Origin: CALJFL01 sp963669435
GTDB taxonomy: Bacteria > Pseudomonadota > Gammaproteobacteria > Pseudomonadales > Halieaceae
Direction of reading: 5' to 3'
NCBI GenBank assembly: GCA_963669435.1
Contig: OY770025.1
Coordinates: forward strand, 2,170,001-2,234,000
DNA length: 64,000 nt
In this document: in pieces, positions 15,931-25,413 of the stretch
How the letters are laid out: every line of letters begins with the position of its first letter
How positions within the stretch are numbered: the stretch's first letter is position 1
Notes under the pieces: generated by a model
Told to the model about the DNA's origin: nothing
The model's input: only the letters and a program-made list of their open reading frames with translations
Databases searched by the model: none
Made by a program: the position numbers and the translations under genes

Positions 15931-17162
15931 TGGCGCTTGCCTTAAACACGGTGGCTACTCTGGCCTGGCGCAACCTGTGGCGCAATTATCGGCGCACACT
16001 GATCATGCTGGCAGCCATCACCCTGGGCGTGTGGGCGATGATCTTTATGAGCGCGATGATGCGCGGCATGACCGATTCGGTAATTGGTAATGGCCTTGCC
16101 CTACTACCCGGCGAGGTGCAGGTTCATCATCCCGATTTTCGTCGGGACCCCAGCGTGGTCAATCGCATGCCAGCGCCCTCCGAGGAACTGACCGGCATTC
16201 TGGATAGTCCACCGGTGACTGGCTGGTCCGCCCGGGTCCGGGTGCCTGCGGTGGTGTCCAGCGAGCGTGATAGTCGTGGCGTGGTATTGCTGGGTATCGA
16301 TCCGCAACGTGAGGCCGCACTCGGCTCGCTACCCCAGGAGATCATTGCAGGTCGCTTTCTGGAGTCCGCCGATGACCGCGGTGTCGTACTGGGTGCCAGC
16401 CTGGCACGCCGCCTGGAAACAGAGCTCGGTAAACGGGTGGTGCTGATGTCACAGGACCCTGACAACAACGTGGCCGACAAGGGCGTACGTGTGGTGGGTA
16501 TTTACCGGGCGCGCTTGCAGGGTACAGAGGATCTGTTTGTCTACGCCGGGTTGACGCCGATGCAGGCGATGCTGGGTATAGGCAATGATGTGTCTGAAAT
16601 CGCCGCCACGGCCGATGACTATCGCGCGGTTTCCCAGTGGTATCCGCAGGTTGAAGCTGCCGCGGGCGACAATTTGGAGGTGCTGCCCTGGACGGAGTTG
16701 GACTCTTATCTTGGCACGCTGCTGAAGGTACAGGATGGATTTACCCTGGTATTTATGGTCGTGGTGTTCCTTGTATTGGCCTTTGGCCTGGTCAATACGC
16801 TGATCATGGCGGTGTTTGAACGGGTGCGCGAAATTGGCTTGATGCAGGCCCTGGGAATGAAGCCCGCACTGATTCTCGCGCAGATCCTGCTTGAGAGTGT
16901 ATTCCTGCTGGTGCTGGGCCTTGTTGTCGGTAACCTGCTTGCGTGGGTGACCATCAAGCCCATGGAGTCGGGCATTGAATTGTCCGGGGTTGCCGAAGGC
17001 CTGGAAATGGCCGGGATGAGCGCCACGCTGTATCCCACGCTGGATGTGCGCGATATGTTAATGGCCACATTGGTGGTTTTGGCGCTGGGCTTGGTGGCGA
17101 GCATCCTGCCGGCCTGGCGAGCAGCCAATCTCGACCCGATTACCGCGCTGGCGAAAAACTGA
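15930..17162 (+). CDS. ABC transporter permease, FtsX/LolC type (second)
   Basis: 410 residues with the same architecture as the upstream permease and a similar opening (LAWRNLWRNYRRT), so the two are diverged paralogues. The periplasmic domain is about 50-270 and the FtsX domain, with the VNTLIMAVFERVREIGLMQALGM coupling segment, is about 275-400. Its ATG overlaps the TAA of the previous gene. Two non-identical permeases imply a heterodimer, as in LolCE, and not a MacB-type homodimer. Confidence 0.87.
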   Translation: MALALNTVATLAWRNLWRNYRRTLIMLAAITLGVWAMIFMSAMMRGMTDSVIGNGLALLPGEVQVHHPDFRRDPSVVNRMPAPSEELTGILDSPPVTGWSARVRVPAVVSSERDSRGVVLLGIDPQREAALGSLPQEIIAGRFLESADDRGVVLGASLARRLETELGKRVVLMSQDPDNNVADKGVRVVGIYRARLQGTEDLFVYAGLTPMQAMLGIGNDVSEIAATADDYRAVSQWYPQVEAAAGDNLEVLPWTELDSYLGTLLKVQDGFTLVFMVVVFLVLAFGLVNTLIMAVFERVREIGLMQALGMKPALILAQILLESVFLLVLGLVVGNLLAWVTIKPMESGIELSGVAEGLEMAGMSATLYPTLDVRDMLMATLVVLALGLVASILPAWRAANLDPITALAKN

Positions 17163-17202
17163 AATGATAACGAACGAGTCATCAAGGAGCTGCTGACCTT
17201 TC

Positions 17203-17898
17203 ATGAGCGCTATTCACTGCCAGGCTCTGTGCAAAACCTTTCGCCAGGGCGAGGAAGTTATCACCGGCCTGAACAACGTCTCGCTGCAGGTGGAGAAGGG
17301 TGAGTTTTTGTGCTTATCTGGCCCCTCAGGTTCGGGGAAAACGACATTGCTCAATGCGCTGGGCGGCTTGGCCACACCAGACAGTGGCGAGATCACCGTC
17401 GGCGAACATCGCATTGACCAGCTGTCCAAAGGCGCGCTGGCCGAAGTGCGCCTGCGCAATATTGGCTTTGTCTTCCAGGCCTACAATCTGGTGCCAGTGC
17501 TCTCTGCGCGTGAAAACGTCGAGTTTGTTATGCAGGTGCAGGGTGTCGCGGCGGCTGAACGCCGCCGACTGGCCGACGCCATTCTTGAGGAAGTTGGCCT
17601 TACCGGTATGGAAGACAGGCTGCCGGCGGAGTTGTCCGGGGGGCAACAGCAGCGCGTGGCAGTGGCGCGGGCAATCGTCAGCAAGCCTGAGCTGGTGCTG
17701 GCCGATGAACCCACCGCAAATCTAGACAGCAAGAGTGCCGCAGAACTGATGGGCTTATTCGTGGCCCTAAATCGGGATCGCGGCATCACCTTTGTTATCG
17801 CCACCCACGACAGCCGGGTGATGGCCTACGCGCGACGCCTCATTAAAATGGTAGACGGTGTGGTGGTCAGTGACGAACAGCAGGCCCCACAGTTCTAG
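17203..17898 (+). CDS. ABC transporter ATPase, LolD/MacB-type
   Basis: A 231-residue ATPase of the LolD group. Walker A is GPSGSGKTT at 40-48, the Q-loop is FVFQAYNLVP near 89-98, the signature LSGGQQQ is at 144-150, Walker B LVLADEP is at 164-170 and the switch His lies in ATHD near 201. It powers the two permeases just upstream, from which it is separated by 40 bases; GGAG lies a suitable distance before the ATG. The LolA-like carrier and outer-membrane barrel in the same run of genes indicate transport between the inner and outer membranes. Confidence 0.92.
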   Translation: MSAIHCQALCKTFRQGEEVITGLNNVSLQVEKGEFLCLSGPSGSGKTTLLNALGGLATPDSGEITVGEHRIDQLSKGALAEVRLRNIGFVFQAYNLVPVLSARENVEFVMQVQGVAAAERRRLADAILEEVGLTGMEDRLPAELSGGQQQRVAVARAIVSKPELVLADEPTANLDSKSAAELMGLFVALNRDRGITFVIATHDSRVMAYARRLIKMVDGVVVSDEQQAPQF

Positions 17899-17899
17899 T

Positions 17900-19162
17900 A
17901 TGAAGTTCCCGGTAAATGCCCTGGCATTGCTGGCCCTGGGTATCGCGCACTCGTCATTTGCTGACGTTACGCTCCCCTTTTTTGAGCGCGGACACCTCAA
18001 GGGCCAGCGGTTAACAAGCACCTATCCCGACGACAGCGCGTTGCGAGATTTTGTGGATGCGGTCGCTCACGACCAGGGCGGTGAGTTGCGCCTGAATTTC
18101 CGCACCGGGGCAGACCGCTTCAGTATCGCGGCGGACTACCAGTTTCTCATCCGCACCGGAGACTCGCTCGAGCTGGCGGGCGTGCTGCCCGATTTCTTTC
18201 AAGCTGGCCGGGGCTTGCCCACAGATGACCGACGCTGGTGGGATCTCACCCATGAAATCAGTGAGAGCGACGATAGTCTGGTGAGCCAGCGACTGGATCG
18301 TCTGCACCTGGACTATAGCGGTGATAAAGCCGTGGTCCGCTTTGGCCGCCAGGCGGTGAGCTGGGGCAACGGACTGATTTATAACCCTATGGATTTCTTT
18401 AATCCCTTCGACCCCGCAGCTGTGGACACCGAATACAAACTGGGTGACGACATGCTGTACGGCCAATACCTGTTGGATAACGGCAGTGACTGGCAGGCGG
18501 TATCGGTGCAGCGCCGTGATGCCGACGGTGATCACACCTCGGACGTGAGTTCCACGGCGCTGAAGTTTCACGGCTTCGCGCTCGAACGTGAATACGATGT
18601 GTTGGTGGCCGATCACTACCAGCAGACTATCCTGGCGGCGGGCGGCACGCTCAATATCGGTGAAGCGGTGGTGCGCGGTGATCTGGTTTTCACCGAGGGT
18701 GAGCAGGAGTGGGTGAGCAGCATGGTGCTGAACTGGTCTTACTCCTGGGTGTGGGGTGGTTACAACGTTAGCGCCGTGACCGAATACTTCTTTAACGGCT
18801 TTGGTTTGCGCGAAGACGACTACACTGCCCAGGACCTGGCAGGGGCTGATGACCTGACCCAACGCCTGGCGCGCGGTGAATTGTTTACGCTCGGTCGCCA
18901 TTACCTCGCGGGGTCATTGATGGTAGAGGTAACCCCGCTGCTGAATATCACGCCCAACCTGTTTCTCAACCTCGGTGATCAGTCAGCGCTGGCGCAGGTG
19001 GTCGCGCAGTGGGACCTGGCTCAGAATTGGCAGGTGCTCGGGTCTTTAAACCTACCGCTGGGGCCCGCGGGCACGGAATTTGGCGGGCTTGAGCTGGAGC
19101 AGGGTGAATTGACCCTGTCGGCCGGGCCCTCCTTTTTCCTGCAATTTGGCTTTTACTTTTAG
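17900..19162 (+). CDS. Outer-membrane beta-barrel protein of the ABC cluster
   Basis: About 420 residues from the ATG at 17900, one base after the ATPase stop codon. A signal peptide (about 1-20, ending SFA) is followed by alternating amphipathic strands and a terminal aromatic (QFGFYF), the usual mark of an outer-membrane barrel. A VRFGRQAVSWGNGLIYNPMDFFNPFD block near 150-175 resembles DUF1302-type and related barrels that accompany MMPL and ABC exporters with LolA-like partners. It is probably the outer-membrane end of the system. The exact family is uncertain. Confidence 0.75.
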   Translation: MKFPVNALALLALGIAHSSFADVTLPFFERGHLKGQRLTSTYPDDSALRDFVDAVAHDQGGELRLNFRTGADRFSIAADYQFLIRTGDSLELAGVLPDFFQAGRGLPTDDRRWWDLTHEISESDDSLVSQRLDRLHLDYSGDKAVVRFGRQAVSWGNGLIYNPMDFFNPFDPAAVDTEYKLGDDMLYGQYLLDNGSDWQAVSVQRRDADGDHTSDVSSTALKFHGFALEREYDVLVADHYQQTILAAGGTLNIGEAVVRGDLVFTEGEQEWVSSMVLNWSYSWVWGGYNVSAVTEYFFNGFGLREDDYTAQDLAGADDLTQRLARGELFTLGRHYLAGSLMVEVTPLLNITPNLFLNLGDQSALAQVVAQWDLAQNWQVLGSLNLPLGPAGTEFGGLELEQGELTLSAGPSFFLQFGFYF

Positions 19163-19198
19163 GGTGGCCCCGGCTGACTGTTTCAGGGTAGCTGCGCT

Positions 19199-19825
19199 TT
19201 AATTCTGGGGCAATTGTGCCTTGGCGCGCGCTTTCCATGCCTCCACGTTGTCCAGACCTGCCGGCATGTCCAGTTTGGCCATGCGCATAAAGCCTATCCA
19301 GGCCAACAGGTCGATATCAACCACGGTGAATTTATCGCCGACCATAAATTCTTTACCTGCCAGGTGGGCATCGATAGTGGGCCAGATGGCTGCAACGCGT
19401 TGCTGGCCGCGCTCCGCCAGTGCCGGAATTTGTTCCAGTAGCAGCGGGCCGGGGACCGCCCGACCTTTGAACGCGGGGTGTGAATTGCGGTAGGCGTCGG
19501 CGATGGGTGCGAACAGGCTGAAGTAGAGCCGGTGCAGCCAACCCAGAACCTGCGCTCTTTCGAGTACCCCGTCACCCATCACTGGCTTTTCCGGGTACGT
19601 GGCATCCAGGTAGCTGTACATAGCGGGAACATCAGTCAGTAGAGTGCCATCGTCCAGTACAAGCGCGGGGACGGTTCCCTGGGGATTGATGGCCAGATAT
19701 TCTTCACTGTGCTGCTCCATGGCCATGAAGTCGATCTGCACGATTTCTATGTCTATGCCCTTGTAGTCCAGGAACATTTGTATGCGTCTGGGGTTGGGAG
19801 CGGGGTCAAAGGTATACAGTTTCAT
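19199..19825 (-). CDS. Glutathione S-transferase family protein
   Basis: A 208-residue two-domain protein. The thioredoxin-like N-domain (about 1-78) has the LYTFDPAPNPRR opening in place of the catalytic Ser/Cys found in some classes, the cis-Pro segment TVPALVLDDG near 50-60 and the following TDVPAMYSYLD helix with the glutathione-binding acidic/Ser position altered. The C-terminal helical domain (about 90-205) has the FTVVDIDLLAWI motif. It probably conjugates or binds glutathione in the cytoplasm; the substrate is unknown. It is convergent with the ABC cluster and divergent from the cytochrome c5 gene. Confidence 0.88.
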   Translation of the reverse strand: MKLYTFDPAPNPRRIQMFLDYKGIDIEIVQIDFMAMEQHSEEYLAINPQGTVPALVLDDGTLLTDVPAMYSYLDATYPEKPVMGDGVLERAQVLGWLHRLYFSLFAPIADAYRNSHPAFKGRAVPGPLLLEQIPALAERGQQRVAAIWPTIDAHLAGKEFMVGDKFTVVDIDLLAWIGFMRMAKLDMPAGLDNVEAWKARAKAQLPQN

Positions 19826-20001
19826 GGCGATCTCTGTCCTGTTGTGAGAACTTGGAATTTGCGAGCGCCGGTAATGCTAACAGATTTGCCGGATTTTGCC
19901 CGCTACCTGGAGTGCGGCTCGGGATTTCCCCGGCAAACCGCCAGTTTTACCCACCCGCAGAACTAGCTATAATGCGCGCCTCAACGAAAGAGGAATGTAT
20001 T

Positions 20002-20427
20002 GTGATCAACCGAATTGCATTGGCAGTTATCGCCCTGGGGGTTGCCCTGTCTGCGGCAGCCGTAGAGTTAACGGACGCCCAGCGCGCCGACATTGAGGCG
20101 CGTATCAAGCCGGTGGGCGAGGTGTGTATGGAAGGCGATACCAGCTGTGGTGGCGCCGCCGTTGCCGCCAACAGCGGCCCGCGCTCAGGTGAAGAGGTGT
20201 ATAACGCGGCCTGCATGGCCTGTCATACTACAGGTGCCGGTGGTGCACCGGTGCTTGGTGATGTGGCGGCCTGGGCTGATCGTATTGGCAAAGGCACCGA
20301 TGTTCTCTATGCCAGCGGTGTGGACGGTGTGCCCGGCACCGGCATGATCGCCAAGGGGGGCTGTATGGCCTGCTCGGATGAAGAGATTCACGCCGCCGTC
20401 GATTTTATGATCGCAGGCAGCCAGTAG
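20002..20427 (+). CDS. Cytochrome c5 family protein
   Basis: About 141 residues from a GTG at 20002, preceded by AAGAGGA. A signal peptide covers about 1-20. One haem site, CMACH, is at 71-75; the axial Met is in the GTGMIAKGG block and the c5-specific disulfide pair is in the following GCMACSDEE. A second pair of Cys (CMEGDTSC, 42-49) precedes the haem domain and could form an extra disulfide. It is a small periplasmic electron carrier, probably to a terminal oxidase. A strong intrinsic terminator follows it. Confidence 0.9.
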   Translation: MINRIALAVIALGVALSAAAVELTDAQRADIEARIKPVGEVCMEGDTSCGGAAVAANSGPRSGEEVYNAACMACHTTGAGGAPVLGDVAAWADRIGKGTDVLYASGVDGVPGTGMIAKGGCMACSDEEIHAAVDFMIAGSQ

Positions 20428-20446
20428 TAACCCGTATCAATGAGAG

Positions 20447-20478
20447 GCCGCGCCGCCCCATGGCCGCGCGGCTTTTTT
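20447..20478 (+). terminator. Intrinsic terminator of the cytochrome c5 gene
   Basis: Perfect GCCGCGC/GCGCGGC arms with a 12-base loop, followed directly by six T. It lies 20 bases after the stop codon. Confidence 0.85.
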
Positions 20479-20555
20479 ATGCCCGCAGCCTATGCGATGC
20501 TGTGGCGCAATGATGCGGCTTACACACAGCCGCTGATTCGAACGAGGACAGTCCC

Positions 20556-21680
20556 GTGTTAAGACACAGCTTTACCCTGTTTGCCTGTTGTTCACTGTTG
20601 CTTGCCTGTGCCGAGGAAGCTCCACCCCAGCGGGTCGCCGAAGTGGTGGTAGATGAAGTACGCCAGGAGCCATACCAGCCCGAGAAAGAGTATGTCGGAC
20701 GGCTGTTAGCCAAGGATGACGTCGCTATCCAGGCTCGCGTCACCGGTTACCTGCTGTCCCGTGACTTTAAGGAAGGTCAATTAGTCGAAGCGGGCTCGGT
20801 GCTCTATACCATTGACGACTCCGAATACCAGGCCGCGCTGGCCCGGGCCAAGGCTGACGAGGCCGCTGCTATAGCCAACCAGGCTAATGCGGAACGCAAT
20901 TTCAAGCGTGGCAAAGAGCTATTACCTCGCGGCGCTATTTCCCAGGCCGAAATGGACAATCTCACTGCCAAGAAACTCGATGCCGATGCCAGCATCGAAG
21001 CGGCCCGCGCACAGGTGACCAGTGCGGAGGTAAATATCGGTTATACAACCATACGTGCGCCAATAAGCGGACATATTGGCCGCAGTGTAGTCAGTGTAGG
21101 CGACCTGGTCGGACCCAGTACGGGTGATTTGACGACCCTGGTCAGCATCGACCCCATTGAGGCCATGTTCCAGGTCAGCGAAGCGACCTACGTGGCGGTG
21201 ATCAGCGAACATCTCACTGATGAAGGCAACCTGGATGGTGAACGTGATATCGAAGTTAGCCTGGAGCTTACCAACGGAGTGATCTATCCGGAGGTGGGCC
21301 GTCTCGATTACTTCGCCAATCGCATCGACACGACCACCGGTACGCTGGAGGCGCGTGCAAGAATACCGAACCCCAACGGCGCCCTGGTGCCCGGTCAGTA
21401 TGTCAAAGTGATTTTGCAGGACGCCAATCTCCTGGAAGCCTTGTTTCTGCCGCAGGCTGCGGTGCAGGCGGATCAGCAGGGTAGCTTTGTGCTGGTGGTG
21501 GACGGCAGCAGCACGGTGGTCCGGCACAATGTTGATCTCGGCAGTCGTTTTGACGACATGGTGCTGGTCAAAAAGGGGGTGGAAGAGGGTGACCGGGTCA
21601 TTGTCCGCGGTCTGCAGCAGGTCAGGCCGGGCGTACCGGTGAAGGTAAAATCGTTGGCCAAGCTGGATAACGAGGCGTAG
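20556..21680 (+). CDS. RND efflux periplasmic adaptor (membrane fusion protein)
   Basis: A 374-residue AcrA/MexA-type adaptor. The N-terminus has a lipobox (LLLAC), so it is probably a lipoprotein anchored in the inner membrane. The order is: lipoyl half (DVAIQARVTGYLL), an alpha-hairpin with coiled coil (about 95-165), the second lipoyl half (YTTIRAPISGHIG), then beta-barrel and membrane-proximal domains. The RND pump gene starts 8 bases after its stop. No outer-membrane TolC-type gene is nearby, so the pair must use a channel encoded elsewhere. Confidence 0.93.
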   Translation: MLRHSFTLFACCSLLLACAEEAPPQRVAEVVVDEVRQEPYQPEKEYVGRLLAKDDVAIQARVTGYLLSRDFKEGQLVEAGSVLYTIDDSEYQAALARAKADEAAAIANQANAERNFKRGKELLPRGAISQAEMDNLTAKKLDADASIEAARAQVTSAEVNIGYTTIRAPISGHIGRSVVSVGDLVGPSTGDLTTLVSIDPIEAMFQVSEATYVAVISEHLTDEGNLDGERDIEVSLELTNGVIYPEVGRLDYFANRIDTTTGTLEARARIPNPNGALVPGQYVKVILQDANLLEALFLPQAAVQADQQGSFVLVVDGSSTVVRHNVDLGSRFDDMVLVKKGVEEGDRVIVRGLQQVRPGVPVKVKSLAKLDNEA

Positions 21681-21688
21681 CGCCAGGT

Positions 21689-24600
21689 ATGTTCTCCGCT
21701 TTCTTCATCCGGCGACCCAAATTCGCCCTGGTAATCTCCATCGTGCTTACCCTGATGGGTACGCTGTCAATCTTCCTGCTACCGGTCACTGAATATCCGG
21801 CTATCTCACCGCCAAATATCTCGGTCAGCGGCGTTTATCCTGGTGCTTCCGCGGAAGTGGTGGAGGCGACGGTGGGTACCCCGATTGAAGATGCGGTAAA
21901 TGGGGTTGAGGACATGATCTACATGTCTTCCAACAGCGCCAACGACGGCAGTTACTCGCTCACAGTGACGTTTGCCGTGGGCTCCGATCCGGATATGGCG
22001 CTGGTACGTGTGCAGAACCGGGTCAAACTGGCCGAGCCGTCCCTGCCCGCAGAGGTGACTGCCCAGGGCCTGAACATTGAAGAGCGCTCCCCGGACATCC
22101 TCAAGATCGTCAGCTTTGTGTCCACCGACGGCTCCCTGGATTACAAGTTCATTTCCAACTACGTGAAGATCAATATCCAGAGCGCATTGGCACGGGTAGA
22201 CGGCATCTCCAACGCCAATATCCTCGGTGAAGCTTCCTACTCCATGCGGCTGTGGTTGAACCCGGACAAAATGGCAAATCTGGGCCTCTCGGTAGCGGAT
22301 GTATCCAACTCGCTGAGGGAACAGAATGTACAAGTGGCGGCAGGAAAGATTGGCGCCCCGCCCTTTGATGGCCCGTTGCAGGCGGAGTACACCCTGCAGA
22401 CCAAGGGTCGCCTGCAAACCGCCGAGGAATTCGAACAAATTGTATTGCGTGCACAGGCCGACGGCTCGGCCATTTACCTGCGCGATATCGCGCAGGTGGA
22501 GTTGGGGCAGGCAGACTACAACTTTTTCGGCGAGACCAACGGTACCCCGGCGGTCAACCTGGCGCTGTATCTGTTAGCCGACGCCAATGCGCTGGCCTCT
22601 GGCGCCGCCGTGGATGCCCTCATGGAAGAACTGTCCCGCGACTTTCCTGAAGGTATGGACTATGTCATCGGCTACGATACCACCCGTTACGTATCAACGG
22701 CGGTAGAGCAGGTGGTGATATCCCTGTTGCAGGCCGTTGCGCTGGTGATCGCAATCACCTTTATCTTTCTCGGTAATTGGCGCGCCACCCTGGTGCCCAC
22801 GGTTGCTATCCCTGTTTCACTGATCTCCACCTTTGCAGTGTTGATGGCCCTGGGCATGTCCATCAATACCGTGACCCTGTTCGCAATGATCCTGGCGATT
22901 GGTATCGTGGTGGACGATGCCATCCTGGTGATCGAAAACTGCGACCGACATTTGCGGGAAGACCCAAATATGTCGCCGACCGATGCGGCGCTGGTCACCA
23001 TGCAGGAAGTGGGGGGCGCCGTGGTCGCCACCACCCTGGTGTTGCTGGCAGTCTTTATCCCTGTGGCGATGTTGCCCGGCATTACCGGGGAAATGTACCG
23101 CCAGTTTGCCATCACCATCTGTGTGGCGGTGGTTTTTTCCTCAGTGAATGCGCTGACCCTGAGCCCGGCGCTATGCAGCCTTTTGTTGCAGTCCGGCGAA
23201 AAGAAAGAAGCCCTGTGGTACCAGAAGTTTCTTTCGGGATTTGGCTTTTTGACGACCCACTACGACCGCGGCGTGCAATGGGTGCTGCGCAAGCTGGCGG
23301 TGGTTGCGCTTATCTTTGTGGCCTGGATGGCGGCACTGGCCACCGGTGTTCTGAATACGCCCACCGGCTTTGTACCCGATGAGGACAAGGGCCTGCTGCT
23401 GGTTAACGTGCAACTGCCGGATGCATCTTCAATCAATCGCACCAAGGCCGCGGTAGACAAGGTCGCCGATATTCTGATGGCAGATCCCAACGTCGAAACC
23501 ACCTCGGCGATCACCGGGTTCTCCATCCTTACCGGCGCTATGGCCAGTAACGGCGGCACCTTGTTTGTAGTCCTGAAGCCCTGGGATCAACGCACGGAAA
23601 AAGAAGATATTGTTTTCAGCGTTGCCCAGCGGATCAACGCGATAGCATATCGCGAGGTTCCCGAAGCCCAGGTGTTTGCCATCACACCGCCAGCGATCTC
23701 CGGCATGGGCTCGGTAGGTGGTCTGGAGTTGATGTTGCAGGACACGCTTTCCCGTCCGGCTTCGGAGTTGGCATCAGTCGTCAACAACCTCATTGTTGAC
23801 GGCAATCAGACACGCGGGCTCGACGGAGTATTCAGTACCTATCGCGCCAACGTGCCACAGTATTTCGTCGATGTTGATAGGGTGAAGGCCAAGAACCTCG
23901 GCGTTTCCCTTGATGAAATTTTTATGACCCTGCAGGCACAGATGGGTTCGCTGTACATCAACGACTTCAATATCTTCGGTCAAACCTACAAAGTCATTAT
24001 GCAGGCGGAGTCTCAGTTCCGCTCGGACCTGTCTGACCTTGATCACTTCTACCTGAAGTCCGGTGCAGGAGATATGGTACCCCTGAGCACCCTCGTCACC
24101 ACCCGGCCGATTCTCGGTCCAGACGTGTCCCAGCGCTATAATTTGTTCCGCTCCGCCTCGGTGCGCGCCAATACCCCGACGGGTTTCAGTACCGGCCAGT
24201 CCATGGCGGCTTTTGAAGAACTGGCCGCTAATAGCTTGCCGGACGGCTACCGTATTGAATGGACCGGTATGGCTTACCAGGAGCGTGAGGCGGGTAATAC
24301 CGCGTATATAGCCTATGCACTGGCGTTGATCTTTGTGTATCTCTTCCTGGTTGCTCAGTATGAGAGTTGGTCTATTCCCTTTGCGATCATCCTGGTCGTT
24401 CCGATGGCGATCGGTGGCGCCATCGCAGCCCTGTTGCTAACCGGCGTCGCATTGAATCTCTACGCCCAGATAGGCATCGTCCTGTTGATCGGTATGGCGG
24501 CCAAGAATGCGATTCTCATCGTCGAGTTCGCGCGCCATCGTCGCGAACAAGCCGGTGAAGACATTCTGCTGGCGGCGCGTGAAGCGGGGCGCCTGCGTTT

Positions 24601-24826
24601 TCGCGCTGTATGCATGACCGCGGTGTCTTTCATTCTCGGTATTCTGCCGCTGGTCCTGGCCTCTGGCGCCGGTGCATTCGGACAGCGCTCACTGGGCATT
24701 ACGGTGTTCGGTGGTATGCTCGCAGCGTTGCTGGTGGGTACCTTTTTTATCCCCGGCTTCTACGCGATCGTGCAGGGCCTGCGTGAACGCATCAAGGGTA
24801 AGATCACGTCTGGCGCGGAGAGTTAA
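21689..24826 (+). CDS. RND multidrug efflux pump, HAE1 family
   Basis: 1045 residues, the usual length for AcrB/MexB. It has the start FFIRRPKFALV, a large periplasmic domain, the VVDDAILVIENCDRH proton-relay helix 4 near 405-420 (with both Asp residues of the relay present), and a second half beginning near 535. It exports amphipathic compounds by proton antiport, with the adaptor encoded directly upstream. Near helix 10 the KNAILIVEFARHRRE segment is intact. No local repressor gene is present; the RegB/RegA pair follows convergently. Confidence 0.95.
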   Translation: MFSAFFIRRPKFALVISIVLTLMGTLSIFLLPVTEYPAISPPNISVSGVYPGASAEVVEATVGTPIEDAVNGVEDMIYMSSNSANDGSYSLTVTFAVGSDPDMALVRVQNRVKLAEPSLPAEVTAQGLNIEERSPDILKIVSFVSTDGSLDYKFISNYVKINIQSALARVDGISNANILGEASYSMRLWLNPDKMANLGLSVADVSNSLREQNVQVAAGKIGAPPFDGPLQAEYTLQTKGRLQTAEEFEQIVLRAQADGSAIYLRDIAQVELGQADYNFFGETNGTPAVNLALYLLADANALASGAAVDALMEELSRDFPEGMDYVIGYDTTRYVSTAVEQVVISLLQAVALVIAITFIFLGNWRATLVPTVAIPVSLISTFAVLMALGMSINTVTLFAMILAIGIVVDDAILVIENCDRHLREDPNMSPTDAALVTMQEVGGAVVATTLVLLAVFIPVAMLPGITGEMYRQFAITICVAVVFSSVNALTLSPALCSLLLQSGEKKEALWYQKFLSGFGFLTTHYDRGVQWVLRKLAVVALIFVAWMAALATGVLNTPTGFVPDEDKGLLLVNVQLPDASSINRTKAAVDKVADILMADPNVETTSAITGFSILTGAMASNGGTLFVVLKPWDQRTEKEDIVFSVAQRINAIAYREVPEAQVFAITPPAISGMGSVGGLELMLQDTLSRPASELASVVNNLIVDGNQTRGLDGVFSTYRANVPQYFVDVDRVKAKNLGVSLDEIFMTLQAQMGSLYINDFNIFGQTYKVIMQAESQFRSDLSDLDHFYLKSGAGDMVPLSTLVTTRPILGPDVSQRYNLFRSASVRANTPTGFSTGQSMAAFEELAANSLPDGYRIEWTGMAYQEREAGNTAYIAYALALIFVYLFLVAQYESWSIPFAIILVVPMAIGGAIAALLLTGVALNLYAQIGIVLLIGMAAKNAILIVEFARHRREQAGEDILLAAREAGRLRFRAVCMTAVSFILGILPLVLASGAGAFGQRSLGITVFGGMLAALLVGTFFIPGFYAIVQGLRERIKGKITSGAES

Positions 24827-24873
24827 AGGCTTGGCTTAGGCATAACCTTGTTTTTCAAAGGTGACCTGGAAGC

Positions 24874-25413
24874 CTACTTTTTGCTCGGCCGTTTCTCAAG
24901 CTTGCGCTGCAGGGTGCGACGGTGCATGGACAGGGCGCGGGCCGTCGCAGAGATGTTGCCGTCGTTTTCCTGCAACACACGCTGGATATGCTCCCACTCA
25001 AGCCTTGCTACGGAAGGCGGGTCGTCGGCGATGGGCGCTTCAGGGTCGCCCTGGGTGTTTTCCAGTGCAGACAGGATTTCCTGGGTGGTGGCGGGCTTGC
25101 ACAGGTAATTGGTGGCCCCGAGTTTAATTGCTTCCACCGCTGTGCTGACACTGGAGTAGCCGGTTAGCATGAGAATGTCGCTGTTTGGCAGCAAGTCCTT
25201 GAGCCGGGGGATAAGCGCCAGGCCGGATTCGCCCACCAGCTTCAGGTCGAGGATCACTTTGTCGGGGCGGTGCCTGCGCGCTTGTATGACGGCGTCTTCA
25301 CTGTTGCTGGCGGTAATTGCCTGGTGTCCTCGTTTGCCAAGCGAGCGCGCAAGCACGTCGGTAAATACCGGGTCATCGTCAACGATCATGAACACGGTGG
25401 CAGTATCACTCAT
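24874..25413 (-). CDS. RegA/PrrA-type response regulator
   Basis: About 179 residues from the ATG at 25413. The receiver domain covers 1-120 with the phosphoacceptor Asp56 (VILDLKL) and a LTGYSS switch region. The linker is proline-rich (PEAPIADDPPS) and the C-terminal Fis-type helix-turn-helix (about 140-176: NISATARALSMHRRTLQRKL) matches the highly conserved RegA/ActR/PrrA DNA-binding domain. Its start overlaps the 3' end of the sensor gene, so the pair is co-translated. RegA homologues switch respiratory and energy genes by redox state. Confidence 0.9.
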   Translation of the reverse strand: MSDTATVFMIVDDDPVFTDVLARSLGKRGHQAITASNSEDAVIQARRHRPDKVILDLKLVGESGLALIPRLKDLLPNSDILMLTGYSSVSTAVEAIKLGATNYLCKPATTQEILSALENTQGDPEAPIADDPPSVARLEWEHIQRVLQENDGNISATARALSMHRRTLQRKLEKRPSKK

